Origin: Teratosphaeria epicoccoides
Lineage: Eukaryota; Ascomycota; Dothideomycetes; Mycosphaerellales; Teratosphaeriaceae
Assembly (NCBI GenBank): GCA_021401465.1
Contig: JADDMT010000026.1
Coordinates: forward strand, 278,645 to 342,644
Direction: 5' to 3'
Length of the DNA stretch: 64,000 bases
A program made the position numbers and the translations under genes. The notes beneath the pieces were generated by a model. That model had not been told where the DNA came from, made no database searches, and worked only from the letters and a program-made list of their open reading frames with translations. Of this stretch, positions 1 through 11,150 are shown one piece after another (position 1 is the first letter of the stretch; each line of letters begins with the position of its first letter).

Positions 1-1577
1 TCGAGTACTTGCTTAAATCTCTCATGAAAAATCTTGTCGTTGTTGGACAGGGGATCATAGCGGACAGAGCCACCTGCTCATAATCAGTCATTGCACACTC
101 GTCATTTCTCGACTTAATAGCGTCATGGGAACGGATAGTGTCAATGCAGCAGCATACACGAATCTCAACATAACGTACCGTCTTCATCTTGGAATATGAC
201 TCGGATGAAGTGATCAGTTTGGTCCCAGTACTTACGGAGCACCCGGTTTGTCGGTTCAGGCGCAGGGCCTTCCAGATAGGTTCCGGCTGGGGTGACCAAG
301 ACTTTGTGAATCAGATTGATGTGAGTGTGACGCTTCGACAGCTCATAGACGTTATCCGGCGCCACGGGGTCATAGGCTGCGGCAAATGCGTCCAGCATAT
401 CTTCCATGGCCTTTTGCGAGACAGAAGAGGCGTCTTGCCCAAGAGTTGGAGGTGGTACCTGATTGTAGAAACGGCGCAATGCATACAAAGTTGCTTTGAG
501 CCCGCTGTCCTGCAGCATTTGCTTGATCTTTGGAAGCAAATCGCGCACTTTCGCTGGTGCGACTCTGCCGTTTCGTGCCAGGCGGGACAACTGGTAGCGC
601 AGCTGGAACTCGAACTTGCCAAATCGACTTGGTTCGGTCAAGTCAATATCCAGACGCTCCATGCTGCGGGCCCAGGATTCACGAGCAGGCAGGTGCGGTG
701 TGTCGACGGTAGATACTGACACTTTGCTCCTCTTCCGCAAAAGTTCTCTCAGTCGACCAAGCAGCTGCCCATCAGACAAAATGATGCGGTATACGAAGCA
801 GCTCCCAGCAACTTTACCGTGTTCTGGATCAATCGCGGGTAACCGCCGTTTCTTCACGCTCTTCGCCTTTGCAGCACCCGGACCGAGAGCGATGGCCGTC
901 AACTGGGCGGAGAGAAGGTCCATGCCACTGACTCTGTAGAATTTAGGTGCGATTGCCTTCATGGTGAATGAAATACTAGGATCCTGGTGCGTGCCAAGGA
1001 TGATGTTCTCGCATTCAAAATAGCTGATGTCGATGCGAGTTTGGTCTGACGCAGAATCTCCGAGGAGGATAATTGCCTGTTTTGCGCCGATATGGACCCT
1101 TCCTGCGGTCGCAAGGCCATAGTATGGCGTGTAGGCCAAAACGTTGCCGCTGTATTCCCAAACCCCAAGCAAGAGGTGGTTAATATCAAAGCGGGTGCTG
1201 GTCGTGCTCTGCTGATCTCGCCTCGAGCTGTTTGACTGTTCGCGGGCGGCCTGCTGCGAGGCCTCATACGCGAGGCATCTCACTGAGAAGTCGCTCGGTG
1301 CACTGCTACTCGGCATGCACTGGAGGAACTTGCCGTCGCTCCATCTCAGGGGCTTTGAGGCTCTCATATGTCGTGAGGAGCCTTGCGGCACGCCGTATCG
1401 TTCGAGGAAGAGGTGACCAGCGATGGGGTCGAGGACCGTAAGCACCGCGAGGGGCTTGTCGCGTATCTTCTCAGCATGAAAGGCGTGAATGCCACATTCT
1501 TTGAAAGGTACGGCGAAGAATCTCTCCAGTTGTTTGTTAGTTGCATGAACTGGCACGTTGCGGACGAAGACGTCCAT
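1..1577 (-). CDS. RNA-dependent RNA polymerase of the RNA-silencing type, N-terminal part (partial)
   Basis: Cell-encoded RdRP (QDE-1/Sad-1/Rrp family) that would make double-stranded RNA for Dicer. Two exons are visible: 1577-179, an intron at 178-74 (105 bp, donor GTACGT, acceptor GAGCAG), and 73-1 running off the left edge. The spliced junction reads DEDGGSVRYDPLSNNDK, and the stretch before it contains HKVLVTPAGTYLEGPAPEP, both typical of the start of the fungal RdRP core. The N-terminus MDVFVRNVPVHATNKQLERF looks like the RRM-like module common in these proteins. I chose ATG 1577 because it begins this module. The frame stays open upstream to an ATG at 1862, but those residues look like untranslated leader. 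The catalytic DxDGD motif lies outside the window, so activity cannot be judged. Family assignment is fairly sure; exact orthology is not. Confidence 0.82.
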
Positions 1578-2228
1578 CGTATGGCAAGCTTTATGGGCCT
1601 TGGCGTGCGGTTGTAGGAAGCTGCAACGCGGTACTGGAAGCAATATCAATAGCCGGTGTGGTGGAGTAGTTGACCAGCACGAGCTCTGACATTGAGCTGG
1701 CGGTGTGGCGCTCGAATCAGGTGGCAAGTCCAAGGCCGTTGCACGTGCCAAATGAGGGCTCTGCAAGCTGCGGAAATCATGTGAAGAACATTGATAATGA
1801 TTGGATGAGAGCGAGGATCGGATGCGTTTTCCGGGCTGGAAATGTGATATGTCGCAGGGCAAGTGATCTTTAGTTACTCGTACAAACCTGCGTGCAGAGG
1901 TCTTGCCGAGCTGGGATGCTGAGTAGAACTAACCCTTTGCAGCAAGCCGTGGCAGCTCAAATTGAATAATGGCTCGATGGACATGAGCTGTTCAGCTCAA
2001 GGGCTGCGAGGTGCTACGTGTAGCTTGTGGATATCTTCACGAGCGTATGGAATAGGAAGGCACGCGTAGCCGCGTTCAAAGTTCTTTCTTGTCGATCCAC
2101 GCGCCACGTGCGGCTTGCAGTCAAACCTTAATGCTATCCAGGACTTGGCAACAAGTGTCTTGGTCTTGGTACCTAATGATATGATATTTCTTCTCGCGTC
2201 ATTTGCATCCTGACGTGCCTCGCGAGCA
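1578..2228. other. Divergent intergenic region, RdRP / Tip20
   Basis: About 650 bp separate two divergently transcribed genes and should hold both promoters. An in-frame extension of the RdRP frame reaches 1862 but looks non-coding. I see no clear TATA box, RNA gene or repeat. Confidence 0.5.
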
Positions 2229-4691
2229 ATGGATGCGCGGGTGCACGATTACCTAGACGACAGACTGCAGGCTCCAGCAGACCTTGACACACTGGACGCA
2301 CTGCTGGAGAGTGTCAAGAATCAACAGCAATTGTTGAAGCAACAGCTAGAGGAGGCCAAAAGAGATCACGATGCTGCAGAAAGAGAGGCGCAGCGCCATG
2401 CGCAGGCTGTCCGTCAGAAAGCCCAGGCCTTTCACACGGAGCAGGGTGACATCGATAGGCGGCTGCTCTTGGTAACCCAATCAGAAACAAGCGATGAGGC
2501 CGTACTCAAGTTCCAGGCCAGCATGGAGCGATTGAGGCAGCTGGACGTGGCAGCAGGGTACGTGGAGCTGTTGAAAGAGGTTCAGAGCCTACGGACACAA
2601 TCGACAAGTCAGCTTGGAAAGTCGGACGAGGCGGCGCTGGAGCCATATCGCAGACTTCAGCATTTGGTGTCACGCCTCCTGCCCCTGCAACAAGCCGCAG
2701 AGGGTGCAGCGCCGCATCTGCTCGATCACATCGTTAGGCAAGTCGAATTGCTACGAGACACGATTCGGAAGTCGTTTGCTGGCGATCTCGAGAAGACTTT
2801 GGGCGACATGGGCTGGCCAAAGCCGTTCGAGACCGTACCCCTGGCCTTTGAGCGGCAATGGTCGCGCAACGTCAGCAGGCTCCTCGACCTCCAGAGACCA
2901 GAGTTGGATGATCGCGAGCATGGCATGACTCAGCGAACGGCTGCCTGTGAAGCGCCTGTGCTCCTGCCCGTCGAGGTGTTGGTCAAGCCACTCGAACAAC
3001 GATTCGTATATCACTTCTCCGGCAAGAGGCCGAGCAACCGACTTGACAGACCTGAATGGTTCTTTCAGCATACGCTTGACCTGATTGATACATATTCGAG
3101 CTTTGTTGACAACGCTCTGCAGCCCTTGCTTCTGCGCCGCTTTCGAGGCACTAACCTAGCACTCACGCCAGCCTACATCGACGGCACGTCTGCATTTATA
3201 ACCGCTCTACTGCCAATGCTGCGAAGAAAGCTTGGCAACTTCGCATCGCAAGTGGATGGGGACGCCCAACTGCTGAGTCATCTGGTCCACGAAGTCAACA
3301 ATTTCGATACCACACTGCAGGAGACCTATGCCTATGCGCCAGACTCACCAAGTCTGCCATGGCGCGGCCTCGCCCATTATCTCTTAGACACGCAAGGCTA
3401 CTTCCAGAAGTGGTTGGCAGTAGAGCGTGACTTCGCTATCGCCCGATATCAGAACATTGTGGAAGACCCCGCCGCTGGCGAGCTCGACTACGATTATGTC
3501 TCGGCAAATTCCACCAAACCAACAAAGATGGCGATTCGCGTCAATGACTTGTTAGAGACCATCACAGATCGTTACAAACCCCTGTCAAGTTTTGGACATA
3601 AGCTACGATTTCTCATGGACGTCCAAATCCACATCTTCGACATGTTCCACCGTCGCCTCCATTCCGCATTAGAAGCATACCTCTCCATGACCTCGTCCGT
3701 CGGCCGGACTATGCAGGGTATGACACGAGAACAGCAAGCCGAGCTTCAAGGACGCAAAGGACTCGATCGCTTATGTCGTGTCTTCGGTTCGGCAGAATAT
3801 TTGGAGCGCGCCATGCGTGACTGGAGCGATGACGTCTTCTTCATTGAGCTCTGGGAGGAGCTACAAGACCGTGCTCAAAATCGCGACAACATCAGCAGTA
3901 AGCTTGGTGGTTTGCAGGAGATTCAGCAGAAGACTAGCTCGGCTGTAGGCGGTGATGACAGTGACAGCGAGCTTCAGGGAGCATTGTTTGACGAAACGGC
4001 TGCCTCATATCACAAGCTACGTGTGCGAAGCGAGAGTATCATAGTCGAGACGTTGACCTACAACACCCGCGAGGCGCTGCGACCATACGGCAGAGTCGCT
4101 ACCTGGGCGTCGCTATCTGCTGGCTCTGCCAGTGGGTCAGTCTCGTCTGAGCTCGTGCCGCTGCTGGACCTGCTCAGCGAGTACTTCGGCTTCCTCAGCC
4201 AAGCTGTCGGCAGAGCACCTCTGCGCCGTATGTGCCGACAGGTTTGCCATGCAATACAATCGTACATCTGGGATAGCGTGCTCATAAGGCACTCCTTTTC
4301 GACAGCAGGCGCTATGCAACTAGCCTTCGACGTACGAGCCATCTACTCCGAGATCGATAGCTACGTCGGCGTAGGGCAGGCTCAAGCCGGCATGCGCAAG
4401 CTGCTCGAGGGTGTCACTCTTGTCGGGCTGCCTGTGAGAGGAGAGATTCAGCATGTGCAGCCCGGTCGAGCCGGCGAAGATGACGAGGACGAAGCAGGAG
4501 CTGCGTGGGACGAAGCAGATGATGAGGAGCCTGCCAATCAGTCGAAGCAGATGGGCTTGTTCGAGGTGGAGAGGCTGGTGTTCATGGACAATGAAAGTGC
4601 ACGGCATGCTCTTGAGCAGATTGGGCTGGAGCTACTCACCGAGAACGATGCGAGGGCTGTTCTCAGTCAGAGAGTCGAGCTTGGCAGCTAG
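2229..4691 (+). CDS. tip20: RINT-1/Tip20 family ER vesicle-tethering protein
   Basis: Subunit of the Dsl1/NRZ tethering complex, which captures Golgi-derived COPI vesicles at the ER. The 820-residue single-exon protein has an N-terminal coiled coil (about residues 20-75, rich in Gln, Glu, Ala and Lys) followed by the long helical RINT-1/TIP-1 fold. Diagnostic stretches are HIFDMFHRRLHSALEAYLS and ELQGRKGLDRLCRVFGSAEY near the middle, and a region of the WSDDVFFIELWEEL type after them. An acidic linker (DDEDEAGAAWDEADDEEP) sits close to the C-terminus. The length agrees with fungal and animal homologues (about 700-800 residues). The first ATG follows stop-rich leader sequence and begins directly with the coiled-coil lead-in, so the start is likely right. 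The family is well supported; yeast-style naming is by analogy. Confidence 0.88.
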   Translation: MDARVHDYLDDRLQAPADLDTLDALLESVKNQQQLLKQQLEEAKRDHDAAEREAQRHAQAVRQKAQAFHTEQGDIDRRLLLVTQSETSDEAVLKFQASMERLRQLDVAAGYVELLKEVQSLRTQSTSQLGKSDEAALEPYRRLQHLVSRLLPLQQAAEGAAPHLLDHIVRQVELLRDTIRKSFAGDLEKTLGDMGWPKPFETVPLAFERQWSRNVSRLLDLQRPELDDREHGMTQRTAACEAPVLLPVEVLVKPLEQRFVYHFSGKRPSNRLDRPEWFFQHTLDLIDTYSSFVDNALQPLLLRRFRGTNLALTPAYIDGTSAFITALLPMLRRKLGNFASQVDGDAQLLSHLVHEVNNFDTTLQETYAYAPDSPSLPWRGLAHYLLDTQGYFQKWLAVERDFAIARYQNIVEDPAAGELDYDYVSANSTKPTKMAIRVNDLLETITDRYKPLSSFGHKLRFLMDVQIHIFDMFHRRLHSALEAYLSMTSSVGRTMQGMTREQQAELQGRKGLDRLCRVFGSAEYLERAMRDWSDDVFFIELWEELQDRAQNRDNISSKLGGLQEIQQKTSSAVGGDDSDSELQGALFDETAASYHKLRVRSESIIVETLTYNTREALRPYGRVATWASLSAGSASGSVSSELVPLLDLLSEYFGFLSQAVGRAPLRRMCRQVCHAIQSYIWDSVLIRHSFSTAGAMQLAFDVRAIYSEIDSYVGVGQAQAGMRKLLEGVTLVGLPVRGEIQHVQPGRAGEDDEDEAGAAWDEADDEEPANQSKQMGLFEVERLVFMDNESARHALEQIGLELLTENDARAVLSQRVELGS

Positions 4692-6101
4692 GGACGGCGT
4701 TGAAATGTCTTTCGAATTGCATTGTTTCCACGCCACGCAGTATAGGGTCGTGTAGACGTCCTCACCGGTGCGACTTAGGGAATTGTTTGAATATGCGCAT
4801 CATTGCCGAGATGAAGTTCAACAGCCCGTTGAAGCAGAAATGCTGAGCATCATATCAAATCGAAACGATTTATCTGAAGCTAAGCTGTCTGGTTGCTAGG
4901 ACGTAGCCGACCGAGAGGAGTAGAACCACAGTCTAAGTCGTCTCAGCCCGAGTCGACAAAGACATGCCCCTCAGCGTCGGGACGTCTGTCACATCGCTTT
5001 CCATCGTGTTTTGCTACTAGCCTCGCACCGCTGGTCTGCCTCCCAAAATTGGCACCGTCTCATGGATCGTGGCTCTGATCCAATCCAGTGTATTTTGCTT
5101 TCCGACATGCTGCCCATCTCTAGAGTTGCCATCGCCGTATTTCATGCGACTCGTACTACGTTCTTCGCTTGCAACTGCCACGAGCGACGGCTGAGCCGCA
5201 GCTTCGATGTCCGCATTTCTGGCTATTCAGCAGCAGACGCTTAGGTCGGCATACAACAGCCGAATTAGGTGTGGCTAGGTAGGTTGAAAACTTCGTTACA
5301 CCTTCTCTACTTGCAATACCAGTCTCTTCACTCACCTGCTGCGTTCAGCTGCTGGCACCGATGTTCCTGAGCGACTTCAGCTCGGCCTCCACGTCTATCT
5401 TCGCACACAGTTTGATTGCTTGTATTCAATGGAGCCCGTAACCAGGAGAGCATTTGGTAACCTCCTGAGGGTGGGTAGTGCCATTGCTGTACGTCAGGGA
5501 GGCCTCGAGTTGAGCGCCAGCAGCCTGAATCACTGTCGTGAAGACTGCCAAGCGCTCGTCGGGCGCGCAGACTAGCTTGCGCGATAAGAATATGTCTTGA
5601 ATAGCTCAAGGGTTTGGCTCGCCCTTGGCGATGCAGGTCACCTTCTGGGCGGACGTCGGAGCGCTGAAAAGGGCCGAGATACTTGACACGCTGCTGAAAC
5701 ACGCAAATCTTAAAGCTGCGGCTGTGAAGGGGGCTGGGTTGTCACTCAACCGAGCGCTGGAAGCGGTGCGTCGCTTTCACCACCATGTGCGTTGGTGCCG
5801 CTCGAGAAAGAGAATGGCGACTCTGCATGAGTCTTCCCCCGTCCCCGAGTCTTCTGCAACGCAGGAGTGTCGCCTGTGAAAGAGGAATCCGGGCCGTCTT
5901 GCGCTGGCGATCAAGTCTTGCGAGAGAAGAAAGGAGGCGGCGCCGCTGAAGCGCGAAAGTACTCGAGGGTGGTCTGTGGCCGGATCGAAGATGCCAGCTC
6001 CCTCACGTAGCATTCTCCCAGTCGTTTGAGCTTCAAATTGTCGTGTGTAGCGGAAAATCCATTGCGAACGCAACGCGAGCGTCACCCGCGGCCCTTCCTG
6101 C
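4692..6101. other. Intergenic, no supportable gene
   Basis: About 1.4 kb after Tip20. It contains several short overlapping open frames on both strands (for example 5328-5702 and 5777-6121 on minus, 5625-5879 on plus). None shows a recognisable domain, convincing splice structure or biased composition. No tRNA, rRNA or repeat was seen. Confidence 0.45.
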
Positions 6102-6476
6102 TCACCACCACATACTCTCATAAGTGTCCCTCGTCACAGCGACCTTAACAGGTCGAGCGGGCCCTCGCTGAGCATGCCCCTTCACAGCCTGAACATCCAC
6201 ACGTAAGCGGTGTCGGTCCGCCCGTCCAAAGCCTTCGTCCAGCGATGACCCCAACTCCATAATCGCAAAATCCTGATCAACGCTGGTCAACGGCAGCGGC
6301 TGAGACGTGCAAATGTTCCGGAAAGTGTCCAGAGCAGCCCAAAGTATATGCGACAGTCTGCTCCAGGTGTAGAGATGCTGAGATGGCATTGTGCTGTCTG
6401 GAAACACTGAACGCTGCTCCTCAATGATTGTGCTTGGTGTACATGACTGATTGACAGCGCAACGCGTCATGGCCAT
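6102..6476 (-). CDS. Possible small unrecognised protein
   Basis: An open frame of up to 124 codons whose middle part reads more like protein than its surroundings: WSRLSHILWAALDTFRNIC, then an acidic stretch and a basic RLRVDVQAVKGHAQRG stretch. An internal ATG at 6389 (MPSQHLYTWS) is an alternative start. The last codons before the stop (YESMWW) may be read-through into an intron, in which case the gene would continue to the left, but I could not find a convincing partner exon. No family is recognised. It could equally be a chance frame or a decayed gene. Confidence 0.22.
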   Translation of the reverse strand: MAMTRCAVNQSCTPSTIIEEQRSVFPDSTMPSQHLYTWSRLSHILWAALDTFRNICTSQPLPLTSVDQDFAIMELGSSLDEGFGRADRHRLRVDVQAVKGHAQRGPARPVKVAVTRDTYESMWW

Positions 6477-7081
6477 GTGACCTCTGTGCGGTCTGCATGG
6501 ATGACCTGTAAGCGTTTGAGCTTGTCAAAGACATGGTATCGCGGTCAGGCGCGACGAGAAAAGCACTCTGTGCCGCGCTTCGCGCCGTTTATTATTAGCT
6601 AGATCCTGGTCAAGAGCCCAGCAGCTCAAGTGGTCCGACGAGCAGCGAAGAGACATGATTGTTGGATCTCAACCAGGAGGTCTTGCGTGCTGGGAGAAGG
6701 ATCGCAAGACATTGAAGCAAAAGTCTAGCATATCGCATACATTTCGAGCCTCAAAGCACAGCTCAATCAAACAATACATACCTATCCACCCACCATTCAC
6801 CGTCGAGCACCGCGCCGCCTCTGCGTAAATCATGATCGATGGATGATACGGCACGGCAAGCGTGGAAGCACCGAAAGCAGTTCAACAGATTTCATGTTCC
6901 GTATTCCCCGTTCATGCATCACCAATGATCGACCAAGCCCTCACAAACGCCTTGTCCCGCGCCACAAGCCTACACCCGCGGCCCGCATCTGCTTTGGCCG
7001 TCTTGTCCAAAAATCTCGCAATCGCTCACAGCGCCGCGGCCGAAAACGTCCACTGTACAATTCCTACACAGACCACGCACC
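6477..7081. other. Intergenic, upstream of the possible small ORF and downstream of CCR4
   Basis: About 600 bp that presumably includes the CCR4 3' untranslated region at its right end. Short frames only; nothing recognisable. Confidence 0.4.
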
Positions 7082-9415
7082 TCAGCGTTGTTGCCTGTTC
7101 TCCCGTCTAGAATTATTCCCAAAATCAGCCTCAACTGGCATCCGCTTCTCCTTACGCCCCTTGATCGCGAACTCCACGTATAGCGCCAAATGGTCTGACG
7201 GAAAATGCCAATTCGGAAAGCCAGGGACTCGTCGCATATACTCTGGATCCACCTGTCCGAGTAGACCAGTGACCTGCAGGGAGCTTGTGCTATACCATAT
7301 ATAGTCAATCACCTCCCGAAAATGCGCTACATAGTTTGTCCATGGCCAGTCGCGTATGTTGTTGTAGGCAGACTTCAGACTGAACGGATGGCTTATGCCG
7401 TTCTTGGTCAGGTCACCGTACTTCTGCGTGCCAAGATCCTGGTGTGAGTTCGAGACAGAGCCTTGTGTTATGAGGTCGAAGACACCAGAGTCCTGGGTGG
7501 AGTTGAAGTCACCGCAAATAACCAGTGGAATCTGCGTGCCACTCTCGTATTGTTGCGAAGGAGCGGGCTCCACACGCTCTGGCATAGTGCCATCCGCAGA
7601 ATCGGCGTTGGCATACTGGAACAACTCCTTGTCCTTGCAAGCTGGCCATGCTGCATACTTCTCAACCAACTGCGACAGCTGCTCCATGAGCAAAGCCACC
7701 TGAACCAATTTGACGTCTGCCAGCCAGCCTTCCCACACCAAGTGCGTGTTCACAGCAATCACTCGCGAGCCTGTTGCGCGATTCTCCAAGAACGCAACTA
7801 CTGCAATGTTGTCCTTGGGCATAATTCGATTGTAGACATCGTGCTCACCCTTCATGTCCTGTCTTATCAGGGCCTGGCGGTTGTACGCGATCAAATGCTT
7901 GTCCAACAGCACGTACTTGCTGTTCTTGTAGAAAATGGCGCATCCATCCACGATTTTTGCTTCCTTGTCTGCCATGGTCTGCGCTCGCGTCTTCGGCCAG
8001 AAAATACCCTTGTAGTCTTCCATTGCCAAATTCGGTCTGAAGTATTCGTTATAACTTTCCTGATCAATCTCTTGCAACGCCAAGATGTCTGCGTTCCGTT
8101 CTCGCAATTCATCGCTGATCACTCGCTTTCGGTGGTCCCATGACAGTGCCTGGGATGGGGTATAACCGAACGCCGACTGAGTTGCGCCTCGGTCGCATAG
8201 CATATTCCAGCTGAATACTGAGAAAGTCTCGGCTTCGTTTTCGGTGTCGTCAACCAGGCTGATCCATTCGCGATCGTTTGGAGGAGAGGGCACTGCGAAA
8301 GCATTAGCATAGAGCACTCAATAGTAGCTAGGCTGAATTTTACCTTGCGCTTCTTCACGCATGTACCGTACGAGCTCCTTGGTGCCATACTCTACCAGCC
8401 TGTCTTTGAGATCAGGATTGAAATACCGATTACCCTCGATCCCAAGCATTTCCAGCTTGCTCAGATAGCCAATTTCCGACGGTAGATTCCGCAAGTCATT
8501 CCCAAACAGAAGAAGTTTCTTGAGGTTTGTCAGCATGCCAATTTCGGAGGGCAAGCTCGTCAACTCGTTGAAAGAGAGATCCAGCATGGTGAGCGAACGC
8601 ATCTGCCCAATGCTGCTCGGCAACTCTCGTATCCGATTGTGGTTGAAGTAAATCTTCTTGAGTTGTGGGTAGAAGCGGAATATGCTGTGCCCCATGCTCT
8701 TCAACCCCTGGCCTCCAAGATCCATCTCACTCCACGCGCCCGGCTCCTCTGTTTCCTCCGATTGTGGTAGTCTCCTGTGATCGCCGTGTTCGTCCACATC
8801 TGCGGGCTGAGTTACCGCAGCCAAGGTAGCACCTGGGTGCCTGCCGACAGTTGGTGCGTTTCTCGCGTAAAAGTGAGGCTTCTGGTCCGCTGATCGCAGG
8901 TTCTCATACTCTCGCAGCTGCTCGGTCCAGTGAGGAGGGTGTGGCTTGCCCAGAGCGCCCGTACTATCGGGTGTGCCATTTTGGAGATGCGCTGGCGTGA
9001 AATTTGGCGTGGTGTTGGTCAGCGTGCTTCCAGAGGCGGTGTGTTGGTGGTTGCCATAGAGGCCGTGACCAATGCCGCTATGATCCTGGTGGTGATTGGC
9101 CGAGTGGTGCCCATGATGGTTCTGCTGTTGGCTCTGGAAGCCCTTTTGGAGCATCTGGCTCTGGTAGTTGTGGCTGGCGCCATTCAGTAGGCCGTGGTTT
9201 TGCCGATGGCTGTTGTAGTTGTGCATCGCGTACGGATTATGCGCCGGAGACTGCGCGCCGGGTGATCTGTTCGGCGAGGGGGTGTCGGCGTTCGGCTGGA
9301 GAAGAGCTCTGCTATTGAATAAGGGTGACCCGGTACGGTGATGAAGGTTGCGGGTGTTCTGGTTGAATGAATACTGGCCGCCGGCGTTGAACCGGTTGAA
9401 ACCATCTGCCATCAC
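7082..9415 (-). CDS. CCR4: CCR4, catalytic deadenylase of the Ccr4-Not complex
   Basis: Poly(A)-specific exoribonuclease that starts cytoplasmic mRNA decay. Two exons, 9415-8344 and 8292-7082, flank a 51-bp intron (8343-8293, donor GTAAAA, acceptor TTCGCAG); the product is about 760 residues. The order is a low-complexity Gln/His/Asn N-terminus, a leucine-rich repeat block (repeats such as LPSSIGQMRSLTMLDLSFNE and LPSEIGMLTNLKKLLLFGND) that binds Caf1, then the EEP nuclease domain. Catalytic motifs are visible: SWNMLCDR, ALQEIDQESYNEYF (catalytic Glu), VNTHLVWE, ICGDFNSTQDSG and the C-terminal FPSDHLAL (catalytic Asp-His). The start MMADGF is like other filamentous Ccr4 proteins. The frame joins perfectly only with the intron removed. 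Very confident. Confidence 0.96.
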
Positions 9416-11150
9416 CAGACGGTGACGCTGCCACGGTAAAGACTGCCCTCCGATCCGATGTGGGTGGTGTTGATGCGCAAAGTATACTCGCTCTTAATCT
9501 TGGTGGTTGTTCTCGCCTGCGCTGCCTTCTTCTGTTCTTCATGAGCACCGAGCCTGCGCCCCATGAACGACCTTATATACCCCAGCGGTGATGACTGCAG
9601 GACTGGGGTCGCTGCGCTTGCTGCTATCAGTACAGGAGTGCTCGCGCGATGTTTGACGATGATGCTTGAGGATGTTGATATGCCAGCTACGGTGACGAGC
9701 GGTTCGGAGATCTCGTGGTCGCGATTGACAACGCTGACTGTGACTGGCGGGTATCCAGATCCTGTGCGAACGGTCGGAGGGGCGTGTGAAGCAGAATAAT
9801 AGCGGCGGCCAGGCGTTGGAGTGCTTGAGTGTTCCAGAGTAGCTGCGAGGTATCAGAATCCATTGGCGCGCCTTGGTGATCAAAGCTTCGTTTCCAGCGG
9901 CCGCGCCGGTCACGGGACGACTTGGACGGCGCGGCTGAAGATTCTGCCGATTGCACGTATCTTAGATAAACAAATTCAAAACATCCATGACCATGCCGTT
10001 GGCTGTAGCTCGATTGCACGAATGACGCTTTGGCGAGGGACGTCCCAGAAGCCGCGGAAATCACGACAATACTGTCGTGGTGGCAATCGTAGCACGGTCG
10101 CTTAGACGGAGGATGGGCGCACATGAGCTCTCATGGAGACACGTCAAAACATCGATTCATTACGACGAACCTTCAAAGCAATCATTATCCTGTATTTGCC
10201 CGTTCGACATAGGGACACAAAATCGACCTTTCTGTGTACGAAAGCGGACGTATCCTCCCGAGCCGTTGGGCCTCCAACGCAGTGCATGAGGCTGTTGAGC
10301 ACGCTCTGAATCGATTGCGCTCTTCTTGGACCTCTTGGCCAAACGGCTCCATCTGTCTCCCACACCTGGCGTTCAGAAAATCAGAGCTTGTGCCTTTTTG
10401 CAAATGATGGATCGGCTCCAGCTACATAACGGACCCGACCTCGGGAGGCTTGTGCGTGGCCTGCCAACTTCCCCGACTCGTAGGCCATGCTTCAAACCTC
10501 GCTAGGCTCTATTAGCCGATTGCTATTTCCACCTCTACCGCATGTATTGCTTGCTTCCTGCGGTATTATTGCTTCGATGGTGTTCTCGGCCTCAGCGATC
10601 GCTCTGGATATTATATGCCCTTCGGTAGCCAGCTGTACTATTCATGCACCATTATTACTTGCACTGGGCCGTCCGCCGGTCTGCTTTCCACAATGGTACA
10701 GATCAAGGCATCATCGAGCGACTCTCCATCGACCGTTTACAGTTGCGCTACCAACCGCGTCTCGCCGAACACTGCGAACAGAGAGCATGCGGTCCTAATC
10801 TGTGCAGAAGATGCCAACTACGTATCCATTGACATACCGTCATCATCGGGGGCGTATGGCGACGTTACTGCTTGCATGGTGTCTCGGCTGCTGGGCAATG
10901 AGGTGCATGCGGTCCTGCCGTGAGCAAGGCACAAACCTTCCTCGTATGCCGTCCATCAGCTGCTTTGAGGAGACCTACTTAAGACGTCACTTGCACCCTT
11001 CACTACTTCTGTCGTCTCGTGCTGTCTGTCTACATTTTGGCCTTGGAATAGATAGTTTGACACGTCCTGTCCTCGTAATATTGCAATCCTGAAACGCACC
11101 AGGGTTGGACTACGCAATCCAGCTCTGCGAAGCCAATCGTCCAGGTTTGA
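9416..11150. other. Long divergent intergenic region, CCR4 / methyltransferase
   Basis: About 1.7 kb between divergent genes. It must contain the CCR4 promoter and very probably the unresolved first exon, or 5' untranslated exon, of the methyltransferase gene. Short frames (for example 10487-10798 on plus) have no recognisable domain. No RNA gene was seen. Confidence 0.45.
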
